Shown: piece by piece, positions 5,481 through 5,737 of the stretch
How positions within the stretch are numbered: position 1 is the first letter of the stretch
Layout of the letters: the number at the start of each line of letters is the position of its first letter
DNA from: Candidatus Sulfopaludibacter sp. SbA3
GTDB taxonomy: Bacteria; Acidobacteriota; Terriglobia; Bryobacterales; Bryobacteraceae
Assembly: GCA_945900935.1 (NCBI GenBank)
Contig: CAMDKT010000416.1
Span: 1-5,737 of the forward strand
Reading direction: 5' to 3'
Length of the DNA: 5,737 nucleotides
The notes under the pieces: generated by a model
Database searches by the model: none
What the model saw: the letters and a program-made list of their open reading frames with translations, nothing else
Told to the model about the DNA's origin: nothing
Position numbers and translations under genes: made by a program

Positions 5481-5737
5481 ATGCGCATACTAGTCCCAGG
5501 ACCACTTGAATTCATTCGTATGCCACCAGCCAATCGTCCCAATTCCCCGTTACCGAGCCGCAACTCCGCGTTACCGAGCCGCGACCGCCAGGGAGCGGTC
5601 CCCGCACTCAAAGCACTAACCATCCTCTCTCTAACATTACTCTCCCTCCACGCCCAACAATCACAAAAAAGACTCGTCAGAAGAATCTGTGGGTTAGTTC
5701 TGGCTCTCGTATGGCCCGAAAACCCGATCCGCCGCAT
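5481..5737 (+). CDS. Possible third gene of the operon, N-terminal part only; may be disrupted
   Basis: From the ATG at 5481 the frame stays open for 85 codons to the window edge. GAGGA (5470-5474), six bases upstream and overlapping the previous stop, is a good Shine-Dalgarno, so the start is well supported. The product is odd. Residues 1-40 are Pro/Arg/Ser-rich and are largely encoded by a 21-bp tandem repeat and hairpin. Only then comes a signal-peptide-like stretch (41-58: L-K-A-L-T-I-L-S-L-T-L-L-S-L-H-A before Q-Q), matching the A|Q cleavage sites of the neighbours. A signal sequence 40 residues into a protein is unusual. Third positions lack the C preference of the two upstream genes. 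Beyond an A6 run at about 5665-5670 the +1 frame is also open and looks at least as protein-like. I cannot name the family. It could be an intact gene, a gene with a repeat inserted behind its start, or a decayed remnant. Confidence 0.4.
   Translation, partial: MRILVPGPLEFIRMPPANRPNSPLPSRNSALPSRDRQGAVPALKALTILSLTLLSLHAQQSQKRLVRRICGLVLALVWPENPIRR
5540..5600. repeat. 21-bp tandem duplication followed by a perfect 6-bp-stem hairpin
   Basis: Two adjacent 21-base units, 5540-5560 and 5561-5581, differ at only two positions and share the core CGTTACCGAGCCGC. Directly after them GACCGC (5583-5588) and GCGGTC (5595-5600) form a perfect inverted repeat around the loop CAGGGA. The combination of short tandem units and a GC-rich hairpin resembles dispersed intergenic repeats of the REP/MITE-like kind. 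Here it sits within the open frame starting at 5481 and adds in-frame L-P-S-R residues. No T-run follows, so it is unlikely to be a terminator. Whether it recurs in the genome cannot be seen from this window. Confidence 0.6.

Noticed and set aside
5583..5600. Hairpin as a transcription terminator after the DUF4384 pair
   Set aside because: The 6-bp stem is GC-rich but no T-run follows on either strand, and it lies inside an open frame. A repeat element explains it better.
5447..5737. A 96-codon minus-strand frame at the right edge
   Set aside because: It runs through the tandem repeat and overlaps the end of the second DUF4384 gene, with no recognisable domain. The plus-strand frame at 5481 has a better ribosome binding site and a signal-like segment. 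I cannot fully exclude it because both are weak.

Overview
The window looks like part of an Acidobacteriota genome, most likely of the Solibacter/Bryobacter type. The evidence is high GC, secreted proteins built from putative-Ig (He_PIG-like) repeats, a small secreted propeller-like protein with an R-P-L-x-G-x-P-G-A signature, and tandem DUF4384-type genes. This assignment rests on family content recognised by eye, not on a search. Almost every base is coding. There is no RNA gene, CRISPR array or recognisable transposase.

Left block (1-3960, minus strand): three genes read leftward from a short divergent promoter. They are a small secreted protein with an Ig-like domain and a C-terminal glycine-zipper membrane segment (3382-3960), a secreted 279-residue beta-propeller-like protein (2546-3385), and a very long protein of tandem putative-Ig units (2549 to beyond position 1). 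The last reading frame has 849 codons with no stop and leaves the window, so its C-terminus is not visible. Both junctions are 4-base overlaps (ATGA and GTGA), which suggests a translationally coupled operon. All three products have signal peptides, so I infer a surface or periplasmic assembly.

Right block (4007-5737, plus strand): two adjacent secreted DUF4384-type paralogues (4007-4840 and 4842-5471), followed by an open frame that begins with a good Shine-Dalgarno at 5481 and leaves the window at the right edge. The two paralogues share a PRELFF-linker module, but at opposite ends relative to the DUF4384 domain. The third frame carries a 21-bp tandem duplication and a 6-bp-stem hairpin between its start codon and its signal-peptide-like segment. 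It may be a gene disturbed by a small repeat insertion.

The two blocks are separated by 46 bases (3961-4006) in which -10-like elements for both directions overlap. The rightward gene has no Shine-Dalgarno and may be leaderless. The plus strand is strongly C-rich throughout, regardless of gene direction. No established defence, metabolic or mobile system is visible. The best candidate for something undescribed is the coupled Ig / propeller / PIG-array secretion cassette facing the DUF4384 pair.
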